57,513 nt of DNA from an uncultured Dehalococcoidia bacterium (lineage in GTDB: Bacteria > Chloroflexota > Dehalococcoidia > Lucifugimonadales > UBA1127), in the NCBI GenBank assembly GCA_913049785.1, contig CAJWXP010000013.1:1-57513 (forward strand), written 5' to 3'. The first letter of the stretch is position 1. Each line of letters begins with the position of its first letter. Under the pieces are notes generated by a model. That model made no database searches, had not been told where the DNA came from, and was given only the letters and a program-made list of their open reading frames with translations. Position numbers and translations under genes: made by a program. This document shows positions 38,071 through 46,698 of the stretch, piece by piece.

Positions 38071-38119
38071 AACGGAGCCGCAGCCCCCAGGGTTAGGCCC
38101 GGATAGCTACGGCTCCGTT
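38071..38119 (-). terminator. Hairpin downstream of the pyrophosphatase gene
   Basis: AACGGAGCCG (38071-38080) pairs perfectly with CGGCTCCGTT (38110-38119), enclosing a 29-base GC-rich loop. It starts 25 bases after the hppA stop. Confidence 0.55.
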
Positions 38120-38143
38120 GATTTCCTTATGACACCTACTAGA

Positions 38144-40207
38144 TTAGATGAACGATGGTGCGAAGACTAGTGCCACGATGGACATGAGCTTCAACAAGAT
38201 GTTCAGTGATGGTCCGGATGTGTCCTTGAAGGGGTCGCCTACGGTATCGCCAACAACGGCGGCCTTATGGGCATCGGAGCCCTTACCACCGTGTGCGCCA
38301 CTTTCAATGAACTTCTTAGCATTGTCCCAGGACCCGCCTGCATTTGCCATGGTGACCGCAAGCATGAAGCCTGAAGCGATGGCACCCATAAGCATGCCAC
38401 CCAGGGCCTCTGCGCCCAGCAACATTCCTACGACTACCGGGGTCACTATCGCTAGAACACCTGGGAGGATCATGGCTTTCAATGCCCCTTGGGTACTGAT
38501 GTCCACACACCTGGCATAATCAGGTCTGCCCGTACCATCCATGAGGCCAGGTATTTCCTTGAACTGACGTCGGACCTCGACCACGATTGCAAAAGCCGCT
38601 CGTCCGACTGCTTGCATGGTGAGGGATGAGAACAAGAAAGGGAGCATTGCCCCGATCATCAAGCCGACCATTGTATTAGCGTCCAGCAGGTCGGCAGTCT
38701 CCAGGCCAACTACCTGGGCATAAGCCGCCATTAACGCCAGGGACGTCAGAGCAGCAGAACCGATGGCAAAGCCTTTGCCAGTTGCTGCAGTGGTGTTGCC
38801 AAGAGAGTCCAGCGCGTCTGTGCGTTCACGCACTTCAGCGGGCAGGTGAGCCATCTCTGCAATGCCGCCCGCATTGTCTGCAACGGGTCCGTATGCGTCT
38901 GTCGCCAGGGTGATACCGAGTGTAGAGAGCATTCCCACGGCAGCTATTGCGACGCCGTAGAAACCAAAGAGTTCAAAGGACATCCAGATGCCTGCGGAGA
39001 CAACGATCACTGGAACCAGCGTGCTTTGCATTGCGTTGGCAAACCCGGCGATGATGACCGTTGCCGCACCTGTCTCTGAGTTCTCGGCTACGTTCTTGGT
39101 TGGGCCGTAATCATAGGATGTGTAGTACTCAGTCATGTACCCGATGATGATGCCCGCGCCAAGTCCTATTAGGACACAGTAGAACAGCTCCATACCTGTA
39201 TCGCCTGGGAAGTCGAGGAGCTGCGTGATGGCGAAGGTAAACCCTACAACCAAGACACCTGCCACCAATACTCCACGTCGGAGTGCCCAGAGCAAGGTGC
39301 TGAAGGTTGCATTCTCATTCGCTCGAACGAAGAACGTTCCTATGATGGAGGAAACGATGCCGCCCGCAGCAATGAGCATTGGGAACATGATGAAGGGTGA
39401 ATAGAGGTCAGTTAGCGCCGGGATCTTGCCCCCAACGGCTCCAGCGGAGAATACCGCCAGCGCCATTGCTGCAATGATTGACCCGATATAGGACTCGAAT
39501 AAGTCCGCACCCATACCGGCCACGTCACCCACGTTGTCGCCAACGTTGTCGGCGATGACCGCGGGGTTGCGGGGGTCGTCTTCCGGGATACCCTGCTCCA
39601 CTTTACCTACTAGGTCAGCGCCAACATCGGCAGCCTTGGTGTAGATACCGCCGGCAACCCTGGCGAAGAGGGCGATGGAGGATGCGCCGAAGCTGAAGCC
39701 GACGATCCATTCCATGATGTCTCTAGCGTTGACTGCGACTGTAGCTGAATCGCTGGCAACGATCTCGCCAAAGATGATGTAGAGGGAAGACACGCCGATG
39801 AGGCCCAGCCCCACGACCATCAGACCCATAACCGCGCCGCTGGAAAATGCTACGCGAAGGGCGGGGTTCAATCCTTTTGCTGCCGCTGCCGTAGTCCGTA
39901 CGTTGGCTCGGGTGGCTACTGCCATGCCCAGGTAACCAGCTCCGGCAGAGACGATGGCTCCTACTACGTATGCGGTAGCGGTACGCCAATCAATTACGAC
40001 GACAAGGACGACCGTTACAACAATGACAAATATCGCTAAAAAGCTGTACTCACGCTTGAGGAAAGCCTGTGAGCCTTCTTGAATGGCTTTGGCGATCTCC
40101 TGCATGGTACTGTCGCCTTTGTCTGCTTTCATCACCTGATACACTAGACCTAAAGCGAATAGAAGTGCTAGGGCTCCGGCGCCGCCGGAAAGGGCTATGC
40201 CTTCCAC
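38144..40207 (-). CDS. hppA: Membrane-bound pyrophosphatase (ion-pumping)
   Basis: A 687-residue, roughly 16-helix protein that couples PPi hydrolysis to cation export. The catalytic acidic loop DVGADLVGKVEQGIPEDDP is followed by NVGDNVGDVAGMGADLFESY, and the third loop is DTVGDPFKDTSGPSLNIL. GNTTAATGKGFAIGSA has Ala where K+-independent pumps have Lys, so it should be a K+-dependent enzyme. Na+ versus H+ specificity cannot be settled by eye; the neighbouring sodium decarboxylase makes Na+ worth considering. A GTG start follows GGAGGAG. Confidence 0.93.
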   Translation of the reverse strand: MEGIALSGGAGALALLFALGLVYQVMKADKGDSTMQEIAKAIQEGSQAFLKREYSFLAIFVIVVTVVLVVVIDWRTATAYVVGAIVSAGAGYLGMAVATRANVRTTAAAAKGLNPALRVAFSSGAVMGLMVVGLGLIGVSSLYIIFGEIVASDSATVAVNARDIMEWIVGFSFGASSIALFARVAGGIYTKAADVGADLVGKVEQGIPEDDPRNPAVIADNVGDNVGDVAGMGADLFESYIGSIIAAMALAVFSAGAVGGKIPALTDLYSPFIMFPMLIAAGGIVSSIIGTFFVRANENATFSTLLWALRRGVLVAGVLVVGFTFAITQLLDFPGDTGMELFYCVLIGLGAGIIIGYMTEYYTSYDYGPTKNVAENSETGAATVIIAGFANAMQSTLVPVIVVSAGIWMSFELFGFYGVAIAAVGMLSTLGITLATDAYGPVADNAGGIAEMAHLPAEVRERTDALDSLGNTTAATGKGFAIGSAALTSLALMAAYAQVVGLETADLLDANTMVGLMIGAMLPFLFSSLTMQAVGRAAFAIVVEVRRQFKEIPGLMDGTGRPDYARCVDISTQGALKAMILPGVLAIVTPVVVGMLLGAEALGGMLMGAIASGFMLAVTMANAGGSWDNAKKFIESGAHGGKGSDAHKAAVVGDTVGDPFKDTSGPSLNILLKLMSIVALVFAPSFI

Positions 40208-40472
40208 TACAGATAACTCCTCCGCCCCACGTATGCGAGGCTACTGTTTTACAATCCCGAAAACTATCACGAATTTCGTCGAGGGTCAAGGAAATCATAT
40301 GGAGAATAACCTTGAAAACCGACGTCTTATTGAGAGTCTGGGGTTCAAATAATCGTGGGTGACAGCGCGATGTGGTGGGCACGATGAACATCATAGGTGG
40401 TCTTACCGACTGGAATGGGTATACTGCACCCAAAAGGCCACCTTGGGGCACCTGTTGGCAAAAGAGGAAGGG

Positions 40473-41690
40473 ATGATGGTATTGGATGGAGCACGGACCA
40501 AAAACATGAGGCTATTGGCTCATCATGACCTAGACGGCTATGGCAACGGAGGGGAAGGGCTAGCTATCCAGACATCAGCTGACGGTCGCCGGATACTGTA
40601 CATCGCGCATGAACGCGCACCCAAAGACTTCACCAGCGTCGATGTCACCGATCCTCAAAACCCCCAAACCGTCCTACAAACGGACTTACCCCATGCCGAG
40701 GTGCGCTCCAACTCCCTCGCCTTGGTAGGTGACTTGTTGCTTGTGGCCTATCAGACCGTCAGACCCGGGTTGTCGCCCGCGGGAATGGGTGTGTATGACA
40801 TCAAAGACCCAGAACACCCCAAGCAGATATCGTTCTTCGACACGTCAGGCCCGTATTCACGTGGAGTGCATTGCCTTTGGTTTGTAGATGGGAGATATGC
40901 CCATCTGAGCACCGGAGCCAGCGATTTCCAGTCCCATGACCAGAAGGACGACCAGTTTTACATGATCGTGGACCTCAAAGACCCGGCAAACCCGAAAGAA
41001 GCAGGTAGATGGTGGCTGCCTGGCACTCGCGTAGGAGACATCGAGCCACGGCCGGAGCGTCACACAGTCCTGGACACCGGGTTCCGGCTCCACAATGCGA
41101 ACGTTTACCCAGAACGGCCTGACCGTGCGTACTTGGGCTATATCGACGGAGGAGTTGTTCTGCTTGATGTTGCGGACTATGCCAACCCCAAGATGATCAG
41201 CCGCCTTGACTATCATCCTCCGATGCCCGGTTTCACGCACACGGTCTTGCCCCTCTTTAGTCGGGACATCCTTATCGTCACTGACGAGGCCGTCAGGGTG
41301 GACTGTGAAGATTGGCCCAAACTCACGTGGGTGCTGGACGCAAGCCATGAAAGCAACCCGATAATCGTGAGCACACTGCCTATGCCCAACAAAGAGGATT
41401 TTTGCAAGAACGGCGGAAGGTTCGGCGCCCATAACATCCACGAGAACCAGCCAGTCCCCACATCATGGATATCAGAGACGATCATCGTCGGCGCGTACTT
41501 CAACGCTGGCGTTCGTGTCCATGATGTGACTGACCCCTTTCGACCGGAAGAGGTCGCGTTCTACGTTCCGCCCTCACCGAGCGAGGAGCATGGTCTGAAC
41601 ATCAATGATGTCTACGTCGACGAAAATCGAATCGTCTACGCCATCGACCGATGGTCCGGCGGCCTCTATATCCTGGAGATGGACATCTAA
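40473..41690 (+). CDS. LVIVD-repeat beta-propeller protein
   Basis: A 405-residue protein built from about six repeats of the LVIVD type, each ending in a 'D-x-x-D-P-x-x-P' turn: SVDVTDPQNPQTVL, VYDIKDPEHPKQIS, IVDLKDPANPKEAG, LLDVADYANPKMIS, LDASHESNPIIVS and VHDVTDPFRPEEVA. Such repeats form a surface beta-propeller. There is no signal peptide. The ATG at 40473 follows AGAGGAAGGG. Marine Chloroflexota have many such proteins near catabolic genes, but the role is unknown. The cupin gene follows 24 bases later. Confidence 0.85.
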   Translation: MMVLDGARTKNMRLLAHHDLDGYGNGGEGLAIQTSADGRRILYIAHERAPKDFTSVDVTDPQNPQTVLQTDLPHAEVRSNSLALVGDLLLVAYQTVRPGLSPAGMGVYDIKDPEHPKQISFFDTSGPYSRGVHCLWFVDGRYAHLSTGASDFQSHDQKDDQFYMIVDLKDPANPKEAGRWWLPGTRVGDIEPRPERHTVLDTGFRLHNANVYPERPDRAYLGYIDGGVVLLDVADYANPKMISRLDYHPPMPGFTHTVLPLFSRDILIVTDEAVRVDCEDWPKLTWVLDASHESNPIIVSTLPMPNKEDFCKNGGRFGAHNIHENQPVPTSWISETIIVGAYFNAGVRVHDVTDPFRPEEVAFYVPPSPSEEHGLNINDVYVDENRIVYAIDRWSGGLYILEMDI

Positions 41691-41714
41691 ATCAACCAAA
41701 CCTGGAGGAATACC

Positions 41715-42068
41715 ATGCATGTAACCCGTATTTACGCAGGCTCCGATGGCAAGTCTCACTTTGAAGAAGTGGATTTGAATTTTAAGCCTAGAGCGGAAGG
41801 GCAATCAGAGGGCACACCGGTGTCTAACGCAAAAGAGGCTTTCTTCACTCGACAGGACGTTGGCTACGTCCTGGACTGGCATACAGCACCCGGGCGTCAA
41901 TACGTCATCACGCTGTCCGGTCAAGGCGAGATCGAAGTGGGTGATGGGAGCAAAAAACTATTTGAGCCCGGCGATGTCCTGCTGGCGGAGGATACTACTG
42001 GTCAGGGGCACGTTACCCGCGTTGTCGGTGACCATCCTCGAACTATGATGTGGGTACCCCTGGATTAG
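41715..42068 (+). CDS. Cupin-domain protein
   Basis: A 117-residue single-domain cupin. WHTAPGRQYVITLSGQGEIEVG is motif 1-like and FEPGDVLLAEDTTGQGHVTR is motif 2. Only some of the metal-binding His residues are kept (HTAPGRQYV; GHVTR), so metal binding is uncertain. GGAGG lies upstream. It resembles the other cupin at 42560-42892, so the two are likely paralogues. It probably forms one transcript with the LVIVD gene. Confidence 0.85.
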   Translation: MHVTRIYAGSDGKSHFEEVDLNFKPRAEGQSEGTPVSNAKEAFFTRQDVGYVLDWHTAPGRQYVITLSGQGEIEVGDGSKKLFEPGDVLLAEDTTGQGHVTRVVGDHPRTMMWVPLD

Positions 42069-42143
42069 GTAGCCACCCATCATTTGAGGATGCTGATATA
42101 TGCCTCTTCCAACGTTGGCTCTCGATTCACGAACTATTCGAGG

Positions 42144-42395
42144 TTATCTTGGCCTACTAGGTCTTGAACCCTCCGCCCAGGAGAAGACGGGGATGGAGGT
42201 GATTCTCTGAGGGTCGCTCTTAGATACTAGCCAGATATCCACATCTGAGTACTGGTTCTCAAAGCCCTCTACCCCGGAGCCGTTGAGGAAGGTCATATCG
42301 TCCGGCGTCAGGTGCCAGTCTTCCGCGACAGCACGAATGCTGTTGATGACTTGGTAAAGGGGTTGGGCTGCGCTGTGTGGTTCCGTGACCTGCAT
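42144..42395 (-). CDS. Truncated nucleotidyltransferase-domain protein
   Basis: An 83-residue protein starting MQVTEPHSAAQPLYQVIN behind a strong GAGGAGGT site. The motif FLNGSGVEGFENQYSDVDIWLV carries the Gly-Ser and Asp-x-Asp of the polymerase-beta-like nucleotidyltransferase fold. The frame ends shortly after, without the rest of the fold, so it is either a remnant or a very short MNT-type protein. The tail sequence after residue 65 (VFSWAEGSRPSRPR) looks random, which favours truncation. It lies between two cupin genes. Confidence 0.5.
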   Translation of the reverse strand: MQVTEPHSAAQPLYQVINSIRAVAEDWHLTPDDMTFLNGSGVEGFENQYSDVDIWLVSKSDPQRITSIPVFSWAEGSRPSRPR

Positions 42396-42441
42396 AGTCA
42401 CCTCCTCGATTGGTGGGTGTCGACCCAACACACAAATGAAA

Positions 42442-42470
42442 AGCCACCGATGCATATGACATCGGTGGCT
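42442..42470 (-). terminator. Terminator after the minus-strand cupin gene
   Basis: AGCCACCGATG (42442-42452) pairs perfectly with CATCGGTGGCT (42460-42470) around a 7-base loop. On the minus strand TTTTCATTTG follows, a good T-tract. Confidence 0.7.
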
Positions 42471-42559
42471 GATGCTATTGGTTGGAGATGGTGGTCACAA
42501 CCGAGGTGTTTTACGACTACGTACGCGTAATCACGCACGCACGGCTATGAATGCCGTTG

Positions 42560-42892
42560 TTAGTCCTTGAGCATCATGACGAAGGCAGAGCCAAAGCTCA
42601 GGTCTTCATGCGTGTGGCCAGGGCCGCGCACGTCCTCCATCAGACGGACATCCCCCGGGCGAAAGACCTGTTTCGTTCCGTCGCTCAAGCCGATCTCCAC
42701 TTCACCGGCAAGGTGGATAATGAGCCTACGCTCGTTCAGGGGATGGAAGTCCATCTTCCGAAGCTCCGGGTAGTGGTGGATGCCTGCCTCAGTGATGTTG
42801 TTGAAGGCTTCCAGGTAGGCATGGTCTTCCAGTGTTAGTGGTTCAATGTGACTTTCGTTGTCCGGGCCTGGAAATACCCTGTACATCGCCAT
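42560..42892 (-). CDS. Cupin-domain protein
   Basis: A 110-residue cupin starting MAMYRVFPGPDNESH. Motifs are MDFHPLNERRLIIHLAGEVE and FRPGDVRLMEDVRGPGHTHE; the terminal HTH could bind metal. It is similar in length and order to the cupin at 41715. A terminator lies downstream, and the FAH-family gene is separate upstream, with only the 16-bp duplication between them. Substrate unknown. Confidence 0.85.
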   Translation of the reverse strand: MAMYRVFPGPDNESHIEPLTLEDHAYLEAFNNITEAGIHHYPELRKMDFHPLNERRLIIHLAGEVEIGLSDGTKQVFRPGDVRLMEDVRGPGHTHEDLSFGSAFVMMLKD

Positions 42893-42917
42893 GTCGTTAC
42901 CCCTTTTTGTGTATTCC

Positions 42918-42949
42918 TTAGAGCGGCCTAACGTTAAAGCGGCCTAACG
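42918..42949. repeat. Tandem 16-bp duplication covering the FAH-family stop codon
   Basis: TTAGAGCGGCCTAACG (42918-42933) and TTAAAGCGGCCTAACG (42934-42949) differ at one base. The second copy holds the gene's last codons and TAA stop, and the first repeats them as a non-coding copy downstream. Confidence 0.7.
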
Positions 42950-43869
42950 CTCCTACCTGGGCCTGATGTGCCCTCTCGCACCGCTTTCGCTGTCTCTTGG
43001 TCAACGCCCTTGGCCCACTTGCGCTTGAGAGGGTCACTGACGTTGAAGGAGAAGCTGCCGACTTGCTCGATGGTGATCTCGATGTTGTCGCCGTCCTGCA
43101 TCGCGCCCAGACCCTGATGGTTGGTGCCCAGGTAAAAGACAACACCGGGGCTGACGGACTCGATGGCGGACACGTACTCGATTGACTCTTCGATCGTGTT
43201 GCCCATGTCGTTGGTGTTGTAGTCGCCACGCAGCTCGCCGTCAACGCGAAGCTCGACGTGGAGGTTCTGCGGGTTTGTGATCTCGTCCTTGGTGACGATG
43301 CACGGGCCCATAGGCGCAAAGCCGTTGTAGGATTTGGCCGAAGAGATGGGCAAGGTGTTGGGGACTCTGGCAGGGGCAGGGGTGTCGGTGAAGATGCGTG
43401 CCGATACGTCCAGGCCGCAGGTGTAGCCGAACACGTAGTCCATGGCCTCGGCGGACTTGATATTCTCGCCGTTCTTGCCGAAGACCAGCACCAGCTCGGC
43501 CTCATGGTGGAAGATATTGGCATCAATATCGGGAAGCACTACGGTGCCACCCGGAGCCAGGACGGCATCCAGCGACTTGGTGAAACCCCACATCGGTGCC
43601 GGCTTTTTGGCGCCGTTCTCCAGGAAGTTGCCGCCCATTGCCAGGATCTTGCCCGGCCGGGGCAGGGGGGCATCCAGCTTCAGGCTAGAAAGTGGAGTTG
43701 CATCGCCGTCTTTGGCGAGTTTCTCCAGGTCGCCCTTCAATGATTCGTAGTTGCTGATGAGGGATTCCATAGCCGCTTGCCCGCTACCGGTACAGTGACT
43801 GCTGATGTCCACTACGCCGTCGCCTTTGATGAGACCTGTTTTACCACCGTCGTACGTTACAAACTTCAT
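42934..43869 (-). CDS. Fumarylacetoacetate hydrolase family protein
   Basis: A 311-residue FAH-fold enzyme for C-C bond hydrolysis or decarboxylation in aromatic or sugar-acid breakdown. The metal site residues appear in FHHEAELVLVFGK (E-x-E), and GYTCGLDVSAR with the third acidic ligand. PRPGKILAMGGNF is the usual core opening. The ATG at 43869 follows GGAGG by eight bases. The pepN stop is 23 bases upstream, so it may be read from the same transcript. It fits the nearby Rieske oxygenase and RidA genes in a catabolic region. Confidence 0.9.
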   Translation of the reverse strand: MKFVTYDGGKTGLIKGDGVVDISSHCTGSGQAAMESLISNYESLKGDLEKLAKDGDATPLSSLKLDAPLPRPGKILAMGGNFLENGAKKPAPMWGFTKSLDAVLAPGGTVVLPDIDANIFHHEAELVLVFGKNGENIKSAEAMDYVFGYTCGLDVSARIFTDTPAPARVPNTLPISSAKSYNGFAPMGPCIVTKDEITNPQNLHVELRVDGELRGDYNTNDMGNTIEESIEYVSAIESVSPGVVFYLGTNHQGLGAMQDGDNIEITIEQVGSFSFNVSDPLKRKWAKGVDQETAKAVREGTSGPGRSVRPL

Positions 43870-43892
43870 CGCTTCATCCTCCAAGTATATTC

Positions 43893-46490
43893 CTAGCGTT
43901 TAGCCAACCACTGAGAGACATCGTCTTTGTTCTTATCAAGCCAGGCCACGTTGAGTTCCAGGCCTTCGATGACCTGTCGGACAGACCGCTCAGCCGCTGG
44001 GACCGGATGGGCCGCGTAGAACTGCTTCACATCGTCCAGCCGCTCCTGGGTCGTGAACCCACGGGGTAGGCCGACCAGGCGCATCAACATGAACCCGCCG
44101 TGGCCGTACCGCTCGTTGAACACGTCCCAGTTGTCCTTCAGGAAATCCCAGGCCAGTGCCTTGCCCTTCGGGTTGCCGGACACTGCTCCCAGCACCGTGA
44201 CGGTGTCCTGCGAGCGGACATCGTCGGTCAGCGAGCGTTTCAGCATGTCGCTAATGAGTTCCGGGTCGGGGATTCGAGTCAAGGAGACCAGAAGGCGCAC
44301 TTTTTCTTCCTGCAGATCGGCCTTCTTCTGCAGATCCCACAACTGTTCGTACGTTGCTGCGTCGCCCTGCTGCGCCGTCAGGCTGTAAACGACTCCGCGC
44401 AAATCGGGCGCGAGGGATGACGGGTCTTTGAGGTATCGCTCAAACCGAGCTTTGGCTTCACGCAGCACCGCTGGATCGTTGTAGTAGCCAGCCTGCCCCA
44501 GCGCAACACCTCGCAGGAGGGTGTCCAGGTGCCCTTCTTCGTCCTTTGGTTCCCAACCCATGCGCTGTGCCAGTGGTGTGAAGAGGCTCTGACACAGTTC
44601 CTTGAGCTTGGGGTAACACGCTTCGTCGGAGAGCAGGGTGTCCAGGTCGCCCAAATTCCCGGCCAACTCACGCCAAACGCTGGCGTCGGTCTCATCACGA
44701 TAGGCCTCTGCGATCGCCAGGAACTGACTTACAGGAAGGTATCCCGCCCGCGAGAGCGCATACGCATCGTTCTGCACACCAAGCCTGTCGGTGTCTGACA
44801 ACGCGCGTGACTTGATGGCGGGGATGAGCGCGTTCCAATCGTCTGGGCTCAGGTTCACACGATAGAACCCGGTCTGGCCTGTGTTCACCTTGAACCATGT
44901 TTGCGATGCGTCTGCACCCGCCGACTTAATGGCGATGGTGTCTTTGGCTGACTCCATGAGTGTCGGCTCAGGCGACTCGCCCCACGACGTTGCGACGCTG
45001 ATGGGTACCTTCCATGAGGAATCGCCAGCATCTCCATCGACGAGATGGCTGAACAGGAACCGCGATTGCGATATTTCAAGCTTCAGGCCGTTCGCATCGT
45101 GCTTGGATTCCACGTTCAGTACCGGGTAGCCCATCTGTGCCGTCCACGTGTCCATCAACGACTTCACTGGCTTTCCGGACGCTTCCTCCATGGAATCCCA
45201 GAGGTCAGCCGTCCGCGCGTTTGAATACTGGTGCCCAGAGAGGTATTTCTGCAGGCCGGCTCGGAAGGTCTCCGGGCTCAGGTAGTCTTCCAGCATGCGG
45301 ATGATAGACGCGCCCTTACTGTAGCTGATGGCATCGAACAGCTCCTCTACTTCAGCAGGCGTTTTGACCGTGGCTTCAATCGGGTGGGAGTTCTTCAGCC
45401 CATCCAGACTGAGCGCCCGTATGGTGTCGTTGGCAACAAACTGGGTCCACATCTTCCACTCCGGGTGGATGTGGTTGACCGCTTTATCGCCCATCCATGA
45501 AGCGAAGCTCTCGTTCAGCCACAGGTCGTCCCACCACACCATCGTCACTAGGTCGCCGAACCACATGTGTGCCATTTCGTGCGAGATGACCTCGGCCACG
45601 CGCTGACGTGTAGCAGCAGAGGAAATGGCAGGATCGACGAGTAACGCCGTCTCTCGATAGGTGATGGCGCCCCAGTTCTCCATCGCTCCCGCCGCGAAGT
45701 CTGGGATGGCGATGTGGTCCAGCTTCTCCAGCGGGAATGGGATGCCGAAGTACTCGTTGAAGTAGGTCAGCAACGCAACGGACGTGTCCAGCGCGAAACG
45801 CCCCTGCTCCTCCTTGCCCCGGGTGGTCAGCACGCGTATCAGGGTACCGTTGTCGGCTTTCTGTTCGATGATGCTGAGCTCTGCCACGATGAACGCCAGC
45901 AGGTATGTCGACATGATGGGCGACTCTGCGAACTTCATGGTCTTCGATTCGCCTTCAGGGGTTTCTTTGGCCACCGGCATATTGGAGACTGCATCCATGT
46001 CCGATGGGATGGTCAACGTTAATTGAAACGTGGCTTTGAGCGCAGGCTCATCCCAACACGGGAACGATCTCCGGGCGGACCCTGGCTCAAACTGCGTCGT
46101 CGCCATGGTGTGCGATTGCCCTGCAGAGTCTGTGTACTGGCTCCGATAGAACCCGGTGAGCCTGTCGTTCAGTTCGCCGGTGAACACGATGTGCAATGTT
46201 CCTTTGCCCGCCGAAATGGTGCTGGGAAAGGTAAGCGTCAATGTCTCTTCGTCGGCATCCATCGCGATACCGCTGGCGGTTGTCGCCGCGCCACTCGCAT
46301 CGGTGAAGGTCGCCTCGCTGACCTGTAATTCGGACGCGTTCAATACGATGGTGTCTGTGCTTTCCAGGACGTCGATCGCCACCGATTCTTTGCCGGCGAA
46401 CGTGAATGCCACCAGGTCCGGCGTTAGGTGGATGGCATAGCTGGTAGGCTGGACGTTTGATGGCAGCAGAACGGCGTTGGAAGTAGGCAT
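43893..46490 (-). CDS. pepN: Aminopeptidase N (M1 family)
   Basis: An 865-residue M1 zinc aminopeptidase. The exopeptidase motif GAMENWGAITYRE (about residue 268) and the zinc motif HEMAHMWFGDLVTM with NESFASW (about 303-328; H-E-x-x-H-x18-E) are intact. An ERAP1-like C-terminal helical domain fills residues about 530-860. There is no signal peptide, so it acts in the cytoplasm on peptides. AGGGAGGG lies upstream of the start. Confidence 0.95.
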   Translation of the reverse strand: MPTSNAVLLPSNVQPTSYAIHLTPDLVAFTFAGKESVAIDVLESTDTIVLNASELQVSEATFTDASGAATTASGIAMDADEETLTLTFPSTISAGKGTLHIVFTGELNDRLTGFYRSQYTDSAGQSHTMATTQFEPGSARRSFPCWDEPALKATFQLTLTIPSDMDAVSNMPVAKETPEGESKTMKFAESPIMSTYLLAFIVAELSIIEQKADNGTLIRVLTTRGKEEQGRFALDTSVALLTYFNEYFGIPFPLEKLDHIAIPDFAAGAMENWGAITYRETALLVDPAISSAATRQRVAEVISHEMAHMWFGDLVTMVWWDDLWLNESFASWMGDKAVNHIHPEWKMWTQFVANDTIRALSLDGLKNSHPIEATVKTPAEVEELFDAISYSKGASIIRMLEDYLSPETFRAGLQKYLSGHQYSNARTADLWDSMEEASGKPVKSLMDTWTAQMGYPVLNVESKHDANGLKLEISQSRFLFSHLVDGDAGDSSWKVPISVATSWGESPEPTLMESAKDTIAIKSAGADASQTWFKVNTGQTGFYRVNLSPDDWNALIPAIKSRALSDTDRLGVQNDAYALSRAGYLPVSQFLAIAEAYRDETDASVWRELAGNLGDLDTLLSDEACYPKLKELCQSLFTPLAQRMGWEPKDEEGHLDTLLRGVALGQAGYYNDPAVLREAKARFERYLKDPSSLAPDLRGVVYSLTAQQGDAATYEQLWDLQKKADLQEEKVRLLVSLTRIPDPELISDMLKRSLTDDVRSQDTVTVLGAVSGNPKGKALAWDFLKDNWDVFNERYGHGGFMLMRLVGLPRGFTTQERLDDVKQFYAAHPVPAAERSVRQVIEGLELNVAWLDKNKDDVSQWLAKR

Positions 46491-46698
46491 ATTCAGGGAC
46501 CCTCCCTAGGCATTTGTCAGCTCCGCATAGGCAAACGCATACGGAAACGCGCGGCCTGTTTCAGAGCATCAGTAGCTTACACGCAAACGCTGTGCGCTGG
46601 AACCCTCTATTCTTTAGTTGCTACCCGTCTGGAGATACATCACGAATCGAGTGGGCAACGTAGACATCTAAAGAGATACAAACACGCAAGGTTGCTGC

